Positions 19,990 through 31,161 of a stretch of DNA of 64,000 nt are shown piece after piece (the stretch's first letter is position 1; each line of letters begins with the position of its first letter). Source of the stretch: Gremmenia infestans (taxonomy: Eukaryota; Ascomycota; Leotiomycetes; Helotiales; Hamatocanthoscyphaceae); assembly GCA_032629725.1 (NCBI GenBank), contig JAFEVB010000008.1, positions 558,001-622,000 of the forward strand, written 5' to 3'. The notes under the pieces are model-generated. The model was not told where the DNA came from and ran no database searches. It worked only from the letters and a program-made list of their open reading frames with translations. The position numbers and the translations under genes were made by a program.

Positions 19990-22783
19990 AACTGCAGTAT
20001 CCTCTTTTGAACCTTCGAGTACCAATTTCCATGTATGGGGTGGGAAATTTCCGAGGTTTTAAAGGTATGTGTATCAATCTTGCTCCCAGAAAATAAATCA
20101 AGCTAACAGTAATAGTTTTTTGTTGATGTTCAATAAAACTAGTCTAATCGTACATCATCTGAATCACATTGATATGGTCGAAGGTCCTGTCCTTCCAAGA
20201 TTTACATTATAGTTCCTGTATAATATCGATCTATCAAACGCCACCCCTCACTCAAGCTCAAGGGTAAATTCGAAGAGCTTATATTTCCCCGGTCTTGAGG
20301 CCTTCCAGCCTTCTCCCAGTCCTCTTCCCAGTCCCTCAGCACTTCTGTGCCAGCCAATCTTTGGCTAGGTAAGCCAAGTGGAACCTTTTCGAAACTTTGC
20401 TCCTGTTGCAGATATGTTTGCAAGTTCGACGAAGGAACAGGGGCACATTTGAGGTTTTCTCCTGTTGGTTGTGGGGTCTTTGTGACGCTGCATGCTACAT
20501 GGCTCGACGGGGAGTGCTTCTGAAGAAGGCTTGGCCTCAGTCAGTCTTGGTGGTGCGCTATATAAATGGAGTTCACAAGGACTACGAGTCCGCCTACGCA
20601 CCAATTGACTTCCTTCGGCCGGGTGATGTTCCTTGGCATAGTGTGATGAGAGCATTCGAGTACTCCTGAGTCGAGGTATGGAAAGGGCTCTACCAAGCTG
20701 AACCCTTCAGAGTGGAGTGGGGATGCTACGTTATTGAGGCAACCGAATGTGATTCGAAAAAGGTGATATTTCTTTATCCTAAGCCGTCGGTGGCCAATGT
20801 CTCAAATACTTATAGTCGACTGCAGTCTTGATCTTGAAGTGCAGAGCAGATCAATGCAGGTACGAGCCTCTTCTACTACGCACATCAAGTCCATTACCAT
20901 GTCATTTTGGTCAAGGACTCGCTTACAAGGGTTGGACAAACCCCCTCCTAACAGTTTTACGAAAAAAGGTTTGCCCAGTTGGATGCGTTCCAGGACTTGT
21001 AGATGATAGGGCGAAAGTTGGTGTTTGCGCACAAAGCCGTTATGTATACAGTAATTGCCTCGCCGAATTCATGAATCTTCACGCGACTCTTGCCAAACTC
21101 GATTCCCACGTGGTTATACCGGTCACACAAGTCCTGAACTTGAGTCCTACGATTCGCCCGCGGGTTCATGCCAGGACCCGTTATGATTTGAGCGGGCCAC
21201 AAGTCGCCGATCTGAAGGAGAAGAAGGCTGAGAATAAATTTCCGTAACTGTACCTTGCAGCCAGTGTAGCATTACTCGACAGCGTCAGACCTAATCTTCG
21301 AATGCATTCTAGACCCCTCGTCGAACCGGCAATGACTTTCAGCTACCTACACAGCTACTCGTGCTACAGTGGTTACCCCAGAAAATCATCATCGCAAATT
21401 TTATGGACGATAACGGGTATCCGGCTTTGGTTCGTGCTCCTTCAGTCACCCCGCGTTTCATGGTTCAAACCGTCTGGCAAACAACATGACTTCGGCCCGA
21501 CCCCTCTGTACCACTTCCAACTATTTCGTAGTAGACTTTCTGATATCTGATCAAACTCACTCACCGTCTGCTAGTTTCTTGTATCAATTTACGAAGCTTT
21601 GTTTCGGTTTTTATGTCGAGGTTTACACCTCTGTAGCCCACACGCCGTCACTTGCAATCAAACATTGTAAAATAACTACAAGGTAAATCGTATGATTGTA
21701 TTGTGGTACTGAGCTGATGTGTTGTGTCTCAGGTAGTACTACAGAAGACAAAGCTCCGCGTCTGAAATTTGGCACAACAGACTTGGTGGAATTCCACCTG
21801 AAAGCTTGTGCTCTCAGAGTTCATTTCACCTGCAATCAAAAGAAGCGACAAATAAAAGTCTGGGCGTGAACCCGGACAATCATCTGTAAGCACTTCACTA
21901 TTGTCCGCTTGGCGACCCCCGCAAAGTCGGTGAACATCTTGTCATACAACTCTAGGAGATGCGTTGAGCAAGTATCAAGTAGTCGTACTGTGTACTCATA
22001 TCGCCATGGCGCTGGTGAAAACCGCAGTCACATATCACAACTTCGCGAGCACAACCTCTCGGGGCTTGGTCTTCAGCAGAAATGAGGCTTAGACGTTCGA
22101 GAGCCCAGACCAAAATCCTCGTATCACCCGGGAGATAACGGCTTTGCATAATAATACCCGCAACGCGTCCAAAGCTACATGACTGGTGTAGTACTATTGA
22201 TCTGAAGTCCCAACCTCAATCTCCAGCTAGGCACATAAAAAACACAACAGACTTATCATCAGACAATAACGCTGTTCTAGCGTTTCACTGAACTTTTGGG
22301 TTCATATGCTGGCTTGATCGAAGGACTGAGCGTGACTAAATGATGGACTGACACAAGGCTAAATCAGCTTTTACCATACCACGACCGAGCCAAGTCCTAC
22401 TACCCTGCGTTCTGTAACGGCTCGTATCCCCTCTAAGCAGCGTCCTACATCTCCAACGACGATCTTGAGGCTCGAAGACTATAGGATTGTTGCACAGAAA
22501 CGCCACAGTTCCTAGGAATCGAGTCCTTCAGTCCTTGAAAGGGAAGTAGGGGGAGCTTACATGCGCTCAGAGCATCCATTTAGAAAACTTCAAAGAGACG
22601 GAGCATTTCGGTCTCTAGTTTTGATATTGATTTCGATCGATTAGATGCTATATATGGGTATATTCCGATCTCTCGCCCTCCACCTCCAACGCCGGTATCA
22701 TGCAAATGCAATTGTACAACAAAACCTTACGCCCTTTCGCGCGGCTCGCATATGCAAAGCAGTCGCGCTTTCTCATACGGTCA
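19990..22783. other. long gene-free stretch, possibly decayed coding DNA
   Basis: About 2.8 kb with many short frames but no recognisable domain or consistent exon chain. A minus-strand segment near 20957-21202 has protein-like composition (QVQDLCDRYNHVGIEFGK...), so this may be an eroded gene, but I cannot assign it. It lies downstream of the decayed 2EXR array and may share the same history. Confidence 0.4.
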
Positions 22784-25779
22784 TTAGACCGCAAAAACAG
22801 TTCCATGCGCTTTCCTCCTCTTTGTCGGCCGATCCTCGCCCTCCCTCGCACTTTTGGCATCCTTCACTTCTACCATTGTCTCCTGTCCATCGGCAGCCCG
22901 CTCTTTCCCTTCAGTTTCACTGGCCGTTTTCTCAATCTTCTCAGCCTCATGCCTCTTATCCCTCACATGACTCCTCAGATTATCACTCCTCGTGAACACG
23001 CTCTCGCAGCCTGGCCACTTGCACTTCCAGACTTTCTTGTCTCCTTTATCGTTTAGCGATGGGTGCTGCGTGCGTTTGTGGCGGCGCAGGTTAGAGGCTT
23101 TCCATTTCTCTTCGCCGCTGGGCGTGTAGTCGCAGATGGAGCATTTGAACTCTTTTGTTGAAGCTGGCGTGCCAGAGCTGTTGGGAGAGGGTGTTGGAGC
23201 TGGGGTTGGATCGAGAGTCATTGGTGTTGAGGTAGCTGTGGTTTGGGATAGTCGCTGGGAAGGGGGAACTGGTGACCGGATAACTCGGGAGAGAGTAGCC
23301 GGAGCGGGGACAGAGAGACAGAGGACCTCTTCTACGTCCCCGTCAAACTCATCCGCACACGCAGGGCCTGCTTCGTCTCGAGCAAACATTATCTCGCAGC
23401 CTACTGGTAGGTCGTCTTCTAGCTCGAGCTCAAAGTCTTTGTCATAGGCTTGATATTCACAGTATATCTCTTCTGGAAGCAGTTGCTTGACCAAAGCTAT
23501 GTCTTTGATGTGGTATGCAGATCTCGCTTTTGCTGGGTCGCCGGCGTAAAGAGTGTTGCAGAGATGTGTCACGTGATCGAGGAAGCGTGTGTACGCAATT
23601 TTGGATTGGGAAGCAAGCTGCATTACGTTAGTGGTGCCCAAAAATTGGGTGACATGTATTCAATACCTTTCCAGCACACATGAGTTCCAGCTCCAACTCT
23701 CTGACATTGGCGATGTGGCCCCTGTTCAGACGTTTCTCGACTTTGACGACATCCTCAATGAACGCTTCAATAGACACGGTCTTGATCAGTTCGTCGATTA
23801 CTTGGGTTTTTGCTTTGCACGCGAAAAGCGGTTGGGAGAAATCGAAATCTTGGGTCGTTTTTGAGGAATCCTTTTCAGGACCAAAACTTTCGAGGGCGTC
23901 TAGGAAGTGTGTACATGCTAAGAATAGCCTGTTCTCCTTATCTCCTTGTGAAAAAAGTTGCGATAAGCTCTTCTCCCTCAAAAAATCTACTGGCTGCCAA
24001 ATAACTTTTGCAATTTCTGCGTAATTGTTTCTCTGTCTCTCGGAACCCAGATCCTCCACCCAAGATAGCGAATCTTGGAACCATTCCTGGGTATGCACTT
24101 TGATCTCATCATGGTCGATTACGATAGCGAATGCGTAAGCAATATGTGTGAACGCAAACGCTTGTACGATGGCGGTGGGGTTTCGTCCTTCAATGATCCC
24201 TGCCAGTGCTTCGAGGCCGATGGAAACCATAGATGTTCTGGACATGGCGAGCAACTCCATGGTGACGGGCGTGGATGGCATTTGAAGAAGCATTTCTTTG
24301 GTGTGGCTGATATGTGCGTCCAAGATCTCGGAAAATGCTTGGATTAGAGTTGAAGCGCTGGACCAGTGGGGTGATTGGAGCTTTGGCTTCTTTGTGCTGG
24401 GACACCTACTTGGGGAATGGTTGCTGCTGACAGATCCCACAGCACTTTTTACTCCCTTCGAAGATATGGAAGCTGACTGCAGCGCTGTTCGGCCCTGCCC
24501 AATCTCTTCAGTAGAGCCTCGAGATCGTTTCGTACCTCTGGGCTCATTAAAGCTTGGGTTGAGCTCGAAGTTGGCCGTTGAAGAGCTGCTCATCGAGGAG
24601 ACAATTGTACCACTCGTATAACCAGAATCGTTGGTATGGAAAGACCTTCCGCTTACTTCGGTGTCTGTCGGCGACACGTCCTGAACGTTTGAGGCGAAGC
24701 GGCTAGGAGCCAAAATAGGTGAGACGATGGTCGCTGCCATAGGCGCATCGGCCAAGCCAGCAAAAGGATACATCTGAGATTCATCTTGTCTTTGACTAGG
24801 TTCCAATGTCTGAGTGTTAAGAGGAGGCAGCATAGTCTCGGATCGTCTGGAGAGTTTGGGGGCAGGATTGCTGGTTATTGAAGGTCCTTCGGCCCCAAGC
24901 CAATTGTCTTGCGGCGTCGAATAGGCTGGAGTCAACCAATTTTCAGGTCCAGCACTGAGTTCTAAGGGATAGCTCGACCCACTCATCTCAGCTATCTGCG
25001 TATCTGGAAGCTCAAGTGAGCCGGTCCAGTCACGAGCCCTGGTGCTAGAGGATTCGTTTGGTGGTTCGCCCCAATCATTAACCGGCCCTGCATCAAATAT
25101 CTCTGGATACTCAGGTTCATCCAATGACTTTGGATCTGAATACTTGGCGATGGCCATGTCAGGCTCGGGTGTCGGTACATGGGCTTGTGGTCGATGATGT
25201 TTGGTCCCTAGTTTTTGAAATATCCTTTTCGCTACAGAGGTCAATCTGTCTGTTCGAGATGGAACCCCTTGGCATCTCTTGCACTGGAATTTACCCACGC
25301 GCTCCGGCCGTTGACAGTGGAAACACCAGTAGAGGCCTTTTGATAAATGCTCACATTGCCAAACGTGCTGGAGCATTGTTTCTTGGTCACGGAAGACTGT
25401 GCGGCACCATAACAGAGGGCATGTCCTTCGTTCATCCTCGGTAATAGCTTCATCGGTGAACTTCCGGGTATATGCGACCCAGGCCAGGAACCTCAGATGC
25501 GATGACTTGTGCTTGGGAAATTTGCGAAGACTGCGTGTTGTGTTAGTACCATACTTCTCATTGGCTCGCAATAACCTACACGCAAGATTCGTGCAGGGCA
25601 TAGTCTGTTGCATCGATGTATGGTGGCGACGAGGACGACGACCCTGAATCGCATGACTCTGTAGAACTACGACATATTCCAGTCGCAAGATCTGGTTCCA
25701 CCCTCCTCACAGTAAGTTGGTCTTCCCCGCTGCGTATGAAGGATTTCGTGCTCCGACTTCTCTTACTTAGGAACGACAT
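22784..25779 (-). CDS. large C2H2 zinc-finger protein
   Basis: Three exons: 25779-25580, 25530-23667 and 23617-22784, giving 965 residues. Introns are about 50 nt with a TACTAACA branch point (intron 1) and CACTAACG (intron 2), phases 2 and 0. The N-terminus is Ser-rich (MSFLSKRSRSTKSF). A Cys/His-rich unit follows at about residues 100-155 (CPLLWCRTVFRDQETMLQH, then CFHCQRPERVGKFQCKRC). The centre is a long disordered Ser/Pro/Thr region, then a helical region. The C-terminus has two C2H2 fingers, CSICDYT...HKRTQH and CKWPGCESVFTRSDNLRSHV, the typical fungal pair. It ends with a basic nuclear signal (RPTKRRKAHG). It is probably a DNA-binding nuclear regulator; targets are unknown. The two exon junctions turn apparently separate frames into one protein. 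Confidence 0.82.
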
Positions 25780-27729
25780 CGTGACTTGTCCGCTTTACTA
25801 TGCAATACACTCAGAAATGCGGTACGCTGCAGTAGACGAGTGATTTGAGACGAAATTGATAAAGCGATTGTCCCATGTTGCCACGACAGCATGTATAAGT
25901 TAGGAAACAATTGCAATCAATTCCTAAAGTCGCAATGCTCCACGCTGTCAGGACTTCTCCAGGACTCTCAACGGTGCCGCTTAGGTTATGCGGGTAGTGT
26001 CGTGACCCAGCCTTGCTCACTCACCGAGTTGGACGAAACGCGCGGGGGTGAAATCGTAAAAGCTGTTAAGTAAGAGAGAAGGCCAGACAATCGGAATCAA
26101 AAGAGCGGCCTATGTTTCCTCCTTAATTAATCGGGGTCAGCGCCGCTGGTTGCCTTGCATCGCCTCGCCAATCCGACCCCTGGGCCTTGGTCCACTCGAG
26201 GCGGACTGCCAGGCTGACCGACCAAAACCTTAGCCATAGATGAGGTACGAGTACGAAGTAGGAATCGAAAACGATATTGGGCATAAGATCATGCCCCATT
26301 ATAGGGCTGAGATGTCCTGCATCACAAGGAGAATGGTGCCAATCGATATATTAGGATTGAGATACCGCGGGGTAATAACTCTGTATTTCCCGGTCGAGTC
26401 CTGCCCTCGAGAAAATTCCTCTTTCAGCCTTGGGACCACTCAGAGTTGCCTTAATGAAAAAATTCATAGTGATTTGAGGCACAAACAAATGATTCGGTCA
26501 TTATTGGGGTCGCGATGCTGCTAAGATGTATGTAAGAAAGGCGTCCAGAGTTGGGGTTTGTTATGTCTTGGTGCTCTACTCTATTACAGCATTGTAAAGA
26601 GTGGTCCTCGACGCGATTCTAAACCCCACAGGTTCTAGGGACGAGTGTTAAGATGCCAACCGAAGTTCAATGGTACTCCGAGTCCGTACCTCCCCCGGGA
26701 CCAGACCTCGGAAAGCCCGCCGGTGCTGCAGCAATTTGTCCAGGACTCCGCGAAGCGCCGCAATAATTTCATGCAGGACTTCAGGACTCAGTTGGATTAT
26801 GAGGCTGTAAGTGGTTGATTGATATGAGGAAGTGGAGGAGGGGTGCAGCATTGCGGCGTAGTTGAGATGGTTCGCAATATGCTCAGCCACAACAGGAACA
26901 AGGTATGCAGGCCACCAGCCACTCTGAAGTGAAGTATACTATACTCCGTAATCTTACTCGCTACAAGGTCCATTGAACTTTTGGAAAACCTACCTTCAGA
27001 GTAAGGTTTCTAACTTCTTGCTCTGAATCTGACTTGTAACTATGACATTACAAGCTACGGGTCTGAGTAATATGGGCAAAAGGGGTGTCTCGCTTAATTT
27101 GGGCGCAAAATATCCCCCTTTTCCATCCAAGCTGATGAGGACCATGTCTCTTATTCACACCCCTTAAAATTGCTTAAGACCATTGACATTACTTCTTCCA
27201 AGCATGGACCTCGAGTAACGCCTCGAAACTCATGTCCTTGCTCTAGATCCTGACAATCTTGTCTGTAAGGCACACAAGGAAATATAATTGGGAAAATTAG
27301 AAAGAGAAAATAAAGTTGTTGTATACATAAAAGCTCTAGAGGCTATCTTCTGTCATGCCCTGTATAGAGTTACAATTCAAGGGTTTCGAACTCGACCCAA
27401 GTGAGAGACAAAGCAGATAGGGGGGACTGAAAATAAGCGAGAGCGTGCGTCATTTTGCAGAGAAGGGGTTGATGCCTGGGTTCGCGGATTCCGGTGGCCG
27501 GGATTTGTCAAAGAATCGGGAGTCAGGAGAAAGTAAGCTGCGAATAGCGAACAACAACACAACCACCACCACCACCACCACCAGAGCATCTGATGACGCC
27601 GACTACATGATATCTACAACGCGAAACGACCGACGACGACTATTGCGTCTTTACGGTGTCTGCCATCTTCAAGTCAACTTCAATCCCCCCCCCCACCCCG
27701 TTCTTTGCGCAGGCTACGTGGCATAACAA
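25780..27729. other. intergenic region between divergent C2H2 and EFR3 genes
   Basis: Nearly 2 kb between two divergently transcribed genes. The short frames (26240-26524, 26648-26890, 27445-27726) show no domain. CTCCGTA occurs at 26944-26950 and an (ACC)n repeat at 27562-27583. A C-rich run lies near 27687-27696, close to the EFR3 start. Confidence 0.5.
27562..27583. repeat. (ACC)n microsatellite
   Basis: About seven ACC units in the presumed 5' leader of EFR3. It creates poly-Thr or poly-Trp artefact frames on the two strands. Confidence 0.85.
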
Positions 27730-30700
27730 ATGCACGCCATACGGCAGAAATGTCGCCCGAAGCACCAGGTCCTCATTCTGAAGTGCTACCCGCAGACTAC
27801 CAAAGGCGCGGTTGATGTGAAGCCAAATTCCAGCGAGCTGAGCTATCTCCTATACTACGCGACGACACGCCGGAGCAAGGTGCAAAAGGTTGGCGCATTC
27901 TTAGAAAAGAAGACCGCCAGCGACATATGGCGACAACGAATTGGGTACGTGAGGAGGGACATCATTGTGCGCTTTGTGTAAGGTCTAGAAAACAATGCTA
28001 ATCTAATCCTTAGAAATGTCCAAGTCACGCTCCAGATCCTCGCGGCCTTGATCGAGAAGGCCCCGAGAGATCTGCCCTTATACGCTCCCTATGTCCTTCG
28101 AATTCTCATCCTTATCCTGCGATCCCGCGATATTACTATGGTCGAATCCTCCATACCAACATTTGAAGCCTTCTGCGAGCATCATGACGGAGCATCTCTT
28201 TCTGCTGATCAAGAGTATTTACACCAATACGTGGAAATTGTGAAAATGTATGCATCCTTCGCTTCAACGACATCGCCAGCAGAGAAAGTTCCCACGAGTG
28301 CCCCTGTGGCTATGAGATGGAGAAACGTGGGTTTGCAGGCAATCAAAAGTATAGCATCATCTGAAGCTTTGGCATCCCTCCCTGGAAGACAATTGAATGT
28401 AACAGTTCCCATGCTGCTGGAAAATATCTGGACGGACAACGAGGATTTCATTGAGGTTTTGGAGCATAGGGCACAGCTGGAAGAGAAAGTTGATACCGAA
28501 ACTTTGCTGCGAAGAAGGACCAGTAATGCGACTGTACGAACTGCTGATACATCGGGGGACGCGGATGTCACGCTCTCAGCGACTACGGCTGATGCAGATA
28601 AACTTGCGGAAGAACGTACTGGGATTTTGGCTATGGAATGCCTAAAGCAGATATTCGAGGTGAACAATAGGCCCCAAATACACGAGGCGACAATTGCGAC
28701 TTTGGCGTTCATTGCGGAAAGAGTTGCGCAACGAGGTGCGGTGATAGACGAAAAGTCTAAGGGAGATCGGTGTGTGGGACTGGCAACAAAGATATTCGAT
28801 AGGATCGCTCAATGGACCCCTGTGCAAGATCGCTACGTAATTCTGGTCACAGCAATGGAGGTTTTGGTACGGGGGCAGTTGGTTGACGAAAATCTGCAAC
28901 AGCAATTGGTTTTGGCTACAATGGTGGACTCGCTGCTAAAATCGGATATCAACCTAATTGGGCTGAGCGTGATGGATGTTTTGCTTGGGCTGATCAACCA
29001 CGTGCTGGGAGTTCTTCAATTAGGGGGAGTAGAGCCGCATCTACAAGAAAATGTGTCTGGTGCAGATTTATCACCTGCCGATACCAGTGCATATCACCAG
29101 ACTGCATCAGTGCCAACCAACGTTAGACGAGACTTGTTAGAGAGGCTACAGCAATGCATAGGGGACCTGGCTACACATGTCTATTATGCGGATCAAATAT
29201 CCGACATGGTCTCTGCCATCCTCTTGAGATTGAAGCCTACACCTACCTCCAGTCTCCCTAATACCGCTGCAGCCATCGAAAACCCGAATCTTGCATCGGC
29301 TACAGTCATTTCAGCTGGGGAGTTGACTGAGGATTTGAATACAGATGGATTCTTCTCATTCGGTACAGCCAAGATCAAAGGACTTGAAGCAATCAAGGCT
29401 ATTCTTCTGGTTGCCAGTCATCGGAGGGCCGTTATTGGTGGCGCAAGTCTTGGCAGGCATCGAGTTCCAGTAAAGGTCTGGGAAGGGACACAATGGCTTC
29501 TCCGAGATAGTGATGGAAGAGTTAGGATGGCATACGTCGATGCACTCTCGACTTGGCTCGATACGGAGATTACCCGTGCGGATCTTCGTGTCTTCGAAGA
29601 GAAGCCAAAGAGCTCTACAAGACCAGGTCGTAACGATCCAGCCACCAACCCAACAAAACGCGCCGTTTCGAACGCCTCGCAGAGAGAAAAACCTATTAAA
29701 GTTTCGAAGACCACTTTTTTGCAGTTGCTAAATTTGGCCATCTACGAAAATGCCCTCCAATATGTGGATAGCGAGGCGGACATCGTACTTTTGCACCTGC
29801 TACTTACCAAACTGGTGGAGAAACTGGGCGTCAATGCTGTCAAGAATGGCCTCCCTATGATCTTCCGTTTACAAGAAGATATTCTCGAGGCTGAAACGCC
29901 TATTGCTAAGATTCGAATGGGCAGTCTTTGCCATGGATACTTCTGGCTACTAAGCGTTATGTTCAATTTTGAGTCTTCACCAACTGGTCAGGCAATACAG
30001 AATGAGATACATCGACGGCGGAGCAAGATGTTCTGGGTCGATCGAATTCGTGTACCACCCATCCCTCTTCACCAGATTGGCACGCCGGGTACATCCACAC
30101 AGCACCAAGCTCTGCCATTGGAAGAGCTGGAATCAGAGTCTATAACACCATTCGACGACCGTTTCCAGATGGTGAAGCTCATCTCGTTGTCTTATAAAGA
30201 AGCTCTTGTATCACCCCCAACGAGTCCTCCTCTCTCGCCTGGACGCAGTTTTTTACAGGGGATGATAAGTCACGCACCCAGCGCCGACTTATCCATACCC
30301 GAGGTAATCAAGGATCAAATGATGTCAGATTGGACAAGGGATGGAGTGATTGCGCTGGTTCAAGACGGCAGCAAATCTGTTTCGCTCAACGGATCAAAGT
30401 CTGGCACGAATGTGACTGGTCACCGGAACTTCCTTGCTGTTAATGGGATGAATACTGGGGGCTCGAACAGCGGCTCTCAATCTCCTCAGGGCCACCACAT
30501 GCATCGCAACACACCCAATTTGGCCTACGGGTTGGTGGGAGGTCTTGGTGCTCTGGCAAAACTTCGTAAAAGCAGTGGCCACTCACCATCACCAGCGAGC
30601 GACTCGAGTCGCAACTCCGTAACTCGAGTGGACCAACTGAAGCGAGTCCTTACCGGACAAGCTGACGGTCCAAGAACGAAAACTGGACGCGCACATAGCG

Positions 30701-31161
30701 ATGCTAGCAGCGAGAGCATGGTCAGCTACGACTTCACGGGATCCGAAATATCCTTCACCCCAGGCCAACAAAACGTCTCGCAAATGGAACGATCAGTATC
30801 TCTACGCGAATCGAACGAGCGATCACGCTCGAAATCTCATGACCGAGTTGTTTCACAGAGCGAAAACCGACGTCCTCTGATATCTAACCCCGTACCATCA
30901 CTGAAGGATGAGAATGTAGCGTTCGAGGAAGAAGACCCAAACGCCGTGCCTCCCGTACCACCTCTTCCATCTTCCTTGGTGGGCGAAAGCACAGCAGTGC
31001 AAGACCACGCCCTTCCCGACTCAACGCGAAAAAGCCGTAGCGCGAAGCGCAACACACCATGGGGCGATGATGCACTGGTTGTAGATCTAGAAAGTCTATT
31101 GAATGGGATTGATACGAGTGGGGAACAGAAGGGTAATTTGGTGACGAAACCGCCCTATTGA
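27730..31161 (+). CDS. EFR3: EFR3, plasma-membrane anchor of PI 4-kinase
   Basis: Two exons, 27730-27944 and 28014-31161, giving 1120 residues. The 69-nt intron (GTACGT...GCTAATC...CTTAG) lies in phase 2. The N-terminus (MHAIRQKCRPKHQVLILKCYP) is the hallmark EFR3 start, with Cys and basic residues that in yeast mediate membrane attachment and palmitoylation. EFR3 holds the PI 4-kinase Stt4 complex (with Ypp1/TTC7) at the plasma membrane. The first 650 or so residues form an all-helical, HEAT/armadillo-like repeat region (LQILAALIEKAPRDLPLYAP and so on). The last 350 residues are Ser/Pro-rich, disordered and probably phosphorylated. Fungal EFR3 proteins are usually of this size. No other member of the complex lies in the window. 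Confidence 0.92.

Noticed and set aside
20797..21247. Several overlapping frames (both strands) as a real gene
   Set aside because: Frames break repeatedly and I could not place any segment in a known family; listed only as possible decayed coding DNA.
27377..27589. Poly-Trp/Leu minus-strand frame near 27.5 kb
   Set aside because: Artefact of the (ACC)n microsatellite.
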